A stretch of DNA of 64,000 bases from positions 12,705,001-12,769,000 of the forward strand of contig NC_090780.1 in assembly GCF_040054535.1 (NCBI RefSeq), read 5' to 3'. The stretch comes from Antennarius striatus (lineage: Eukaryota > Chordata > Actinopteri > Lophiiformes > Antennariidae). Positions 61,760 through 64,000 of the stretch are shown one piece after another. Positions within the stretch are counted from its first letter, which is position 1. Each line of letters begins with the position of its first letter. The notes below the pieces were generated by a model that was given only the letters and a program-made list of their open reading frames with translations, ran no database searches and was not told the DNA's origin. Position numbers and translations under genes: made by a program.

Positions 61760-62960
61760 TAAATGTCAGACGAAGGACTTTTCTCTGTACTGTTATTAGA
61801 GTTAAGTGCTTGGGTCTCACCACTGACCATCAGATATTATTAGAGACTTAAATATTCAATTGCTGTTAAAGAAAATGCATTAATCAAGTCCAATTTATGG
61901 AATAAATCTCAGTTTGTACATGTTAACAATGAGTCTGTACGAATCAGATTTATTAAACAGAGTTCCTCAGGGTTCCGTGGTTGGACAAATATTCACATTA
62001 TATGATCCCTTCAGCAAATATTACTAGGAAACACTCCATCAATTTCCATTGTCATGCAGAGTTATACAGCACTTATCAATAAATCCAGGTAGAGCTAATC
62101 AAGTACTTAAGCTTGATGCTTATCTTATGAACCAGATGATGTCCAATTTATGTGTAATTCAGACACAACTGAGGATACTGCACTGGGCTATGTCCTCCAA
62201 CTTGCAGAATTTTTTTTTTAAAACAGCTCTTTTCACCTCCGTAATATCTCAAAAACTAGGCACATTCTATCTCAAAAAGATGGGCAAGCTGTGGTGGCAT
62301 TCCACTTACCATAAGGCCAGTGATTCAATCAACAGCCTTTACATTCAACAGGTCAAAGTGTCCCTATAGTCACGATACTGACCATTGTGTGGATGATTGT
62401 ATTTATGGTTACTGATGTCAATGAGCAGGTGGTGCTTTGCATGGTATGGATTCCACCATTGTGCAAGTGTTTGTATGAATTGGTGAATTTTTGTTTCAGT
62501 TATATGGTCAGTTTACTTTATATGGTCAGTTTCACAATATAAATACTGTCGATTTAACATTTAGGAAAAATTAATCCACACAGTTGTTGCTTCCCAAATG
62601 GATTGTTGTGATTTCCAATCATCAGACTGTCCCTGTAAGTCTCAAAAGGCTGGTGATCCAGAATGCTGCTGCAAATGTACTGACCAGAGCTAGTGTAAGA
62701 GATCTCCCGTATTAGCCTCTCCTTAAAGAGCTTGTAGATGCACTACCCGTGTAGAGTATTATGTTCCCAGGATGAACGGTTACTTGTAATCCTTAGAGTC
62801 CGAAACCAGAATGGGAAACAGAGTCTTCAGTTATCAGGTTCCTTCATTTTCCAACTTCAGTGTGAGAGGCAGACACTCTCTATATCTAAGAGCATCTTAA
62901 ATATTTCCTTTTTAGAGAAACAAAATTTGTACTGTAATTAAGGCTGACCTCAGATAAAAC
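61760..62960 (+). mobile_element. degenerate non-LTR retrotransposon (RT palm to C-terminus)
   Basis: In broken frames this shows RVKCLGLTTDHQ, RKHSINFHC with a decayed YADD box just after, RLVIQNAAANVLTRA (as in QLVQNAAARVLTRT), and ETRMGNRVFSYQVP with RGRHSLYL (as in SRAFSYQAPLLWNQLP and ADTLSTFKSRL). The order matches a fish LINE ORF2 from the RT palm to the C-terminus. Many stops and frameshifts make it inactive. Clade (L2- or Rex-like) is not resolved. Confidence 0.75.
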
Positions 62961-63389
62961 TTAATTATGCTGTTCTAGCCTTGGACTCCTGGGAGACACG
63001 ACTAGTAATCAGACTTCTTCCCCGGAGTTTATGAATTGCAGATTAAATGCAGATTACTGTGGATTGTAATTGGATCTATTGATGGGACTATAATGCCATC
63101 ATTATTATAGTGTGCTTTGATTATTATTATCATTATTTTTATTTTATTATGAGTATTATTATGAGTGTTGTTACCACAGTGCTATGAAAATGCAAGCTTT
63201 CTATTGCTGTCTATCTCTATCTCTCTCCCTCCCTCTTTTTCTCTCCATCTACCTGCACATCTTTCTCTCTACCAGTGTCTTTCCATCTTCCTCTCTGTGT
63301 ATCACCTCTACCGGTCAAAGCACACATTCAAAAATAGTTTTTCTTCGCCTCTACTGCCAACATCTTTCAATTGTTGAGTCTCTGTAGAG

Positions 63390-63780
63390 CAGTGCTTCTC
63401 AATTATTTTCTGTTGCGCTCCCCCACTCTCCGCCGTGACTATAAATAATATCAATTGTCTATAAAATTGTTAAGTACACCTCTGCATAACATTGTATCCT
63501 TATAAACGTTAAAGAAAACAAAAGAGGACAAAAAGAAATATACCTCAATTTATAACAAGGAATAATTTTATTAACATTATTTTTTAGTCTACAACAGAAA
63601 AGTTTTAAGTGCATCAATTTGCCTGAAATAAAAAAAAACGTCGTTTAAAATGTAGACATTTTTCAACAACTTATTGGACTTATAATAACCATTTGAACTG
63701 AAAAATAAAATTGAATAAAATCAATAAATAATAAGAAATTAAAATTCAGTTCAGCAACATTAACTGAGGGGCACAACATA
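63390..63780. mobile_element. possible hAT-type non-autonomous element end
   Basis: CAGTGCTTCTCAATTATTTT followed by CTGT and C-rich DNA resembles the terminal repeat of hAT/Charlie elements (CAGTGxTTCTCAA). The other end was not located, and the rest is AT-rich. Confidence 0.3.
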
Positions 63781-63825
63781 TAAAACACCTAAACCTTCTT
63801 CTTTTTCTCCTTTCGGCTTTTCCCT

Positions 63826-64000
63826 TCAGGGATCGCCACAGCAAATCAGTTGCCTCCATCTAACCCTGTCTTCTGCATCCTCTTCTCTCACACCAACTGG
63901 TCTTCCTCTAGGTCTCCTGGCTGACAGTTCAAAACCCAGCGTCCTTCTACCAATATATTCTCTCCTCTGGACATGTCCAAACCATCTCAGTCTGGCCTCT
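63826..64000 (-). mobile_element. RTE-like LINE ORF2 C-terminal end (continues beyond window)
   Basis: The minus strand reads ARLRWFGHVQRREYIGRR, then RRPRGRPVGVREEDAEDRVR and WRQL before a stop at 63826-63828. LRWxGHVxRR...KRxRGRPxxR is the C-terminal signature of RTE/BovB-like LINEs. It is cut by the window edge, and this piece is uninterrupted. Confidence 0.75.

Overview
This is vertebrate nuclear DNA, almost certainly from a ray-finned (teleost, probably percomorph) fish. It has short introns with GT-AG sites, vertebrate-only gene families, abundant di-, tetra- and pentanucleotide repeats, and fish-type LINE and hAT relics. There are no operons, CRISPR arrays or bacterial features. Exon models were built by hand from splice sites, reading phase and remembered human family sequences.

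Layout. 1-10 kb (+): the 3' part of a calcium-channel alpha2/delta gene, closest to CACNA2D1. 10-12.7 kb: intergenic, with a broken hAT transposase. 12.7-14.0 kb (+): h1-8, an intron-containing oocyte-type linker histone, convergent with tmcc1 (15.7-21.0 kb, -), as the two are linked on human 3q21-q22. 21-30 kb: long 5' flank of tmcc1, mostly non-coding. 30.2-32.9 kb (-): a multi-pass PRRT3/PRRT4-type protein. 36.3-40.4 kb (+): qrich1. 41.5-44.0 kb (-): rpusd4, head to head with a wdr82-type gene (44.9-48.0 kb, +). 49.9-54.1 kb (+): twf2. 57.4-58.9 kb (+): cish. 59-64 kb: retroelement relics. The block qrich1, wdr82, twf2, cish corresponds to genes near each other on human 3p21.

The genes do not form one pathway. 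They cover calcium-channel trafficking, egg chromatin, ER-endosome contacts, ER-stress transcription, mitochondrial RNA modification, H3K4 methylation and transcription termination, actin capping and cytokine feedback.

Best observations: a probable minor-spliceosome AT-AC intron in the alpha2/delta gene; loss of the HRLD catalytic motif in rpusd4; two in-frame candidate microexons and a decoy exon in twf2; a 159-bp inverted repeat, about 99% identical, upstream of cish; a cish upstream ORF overlapping its start codon, plus a changed BC-box residue; and a wdr82 copy too diverged to be the usual one. I found no evidence of a wholly new biological system.
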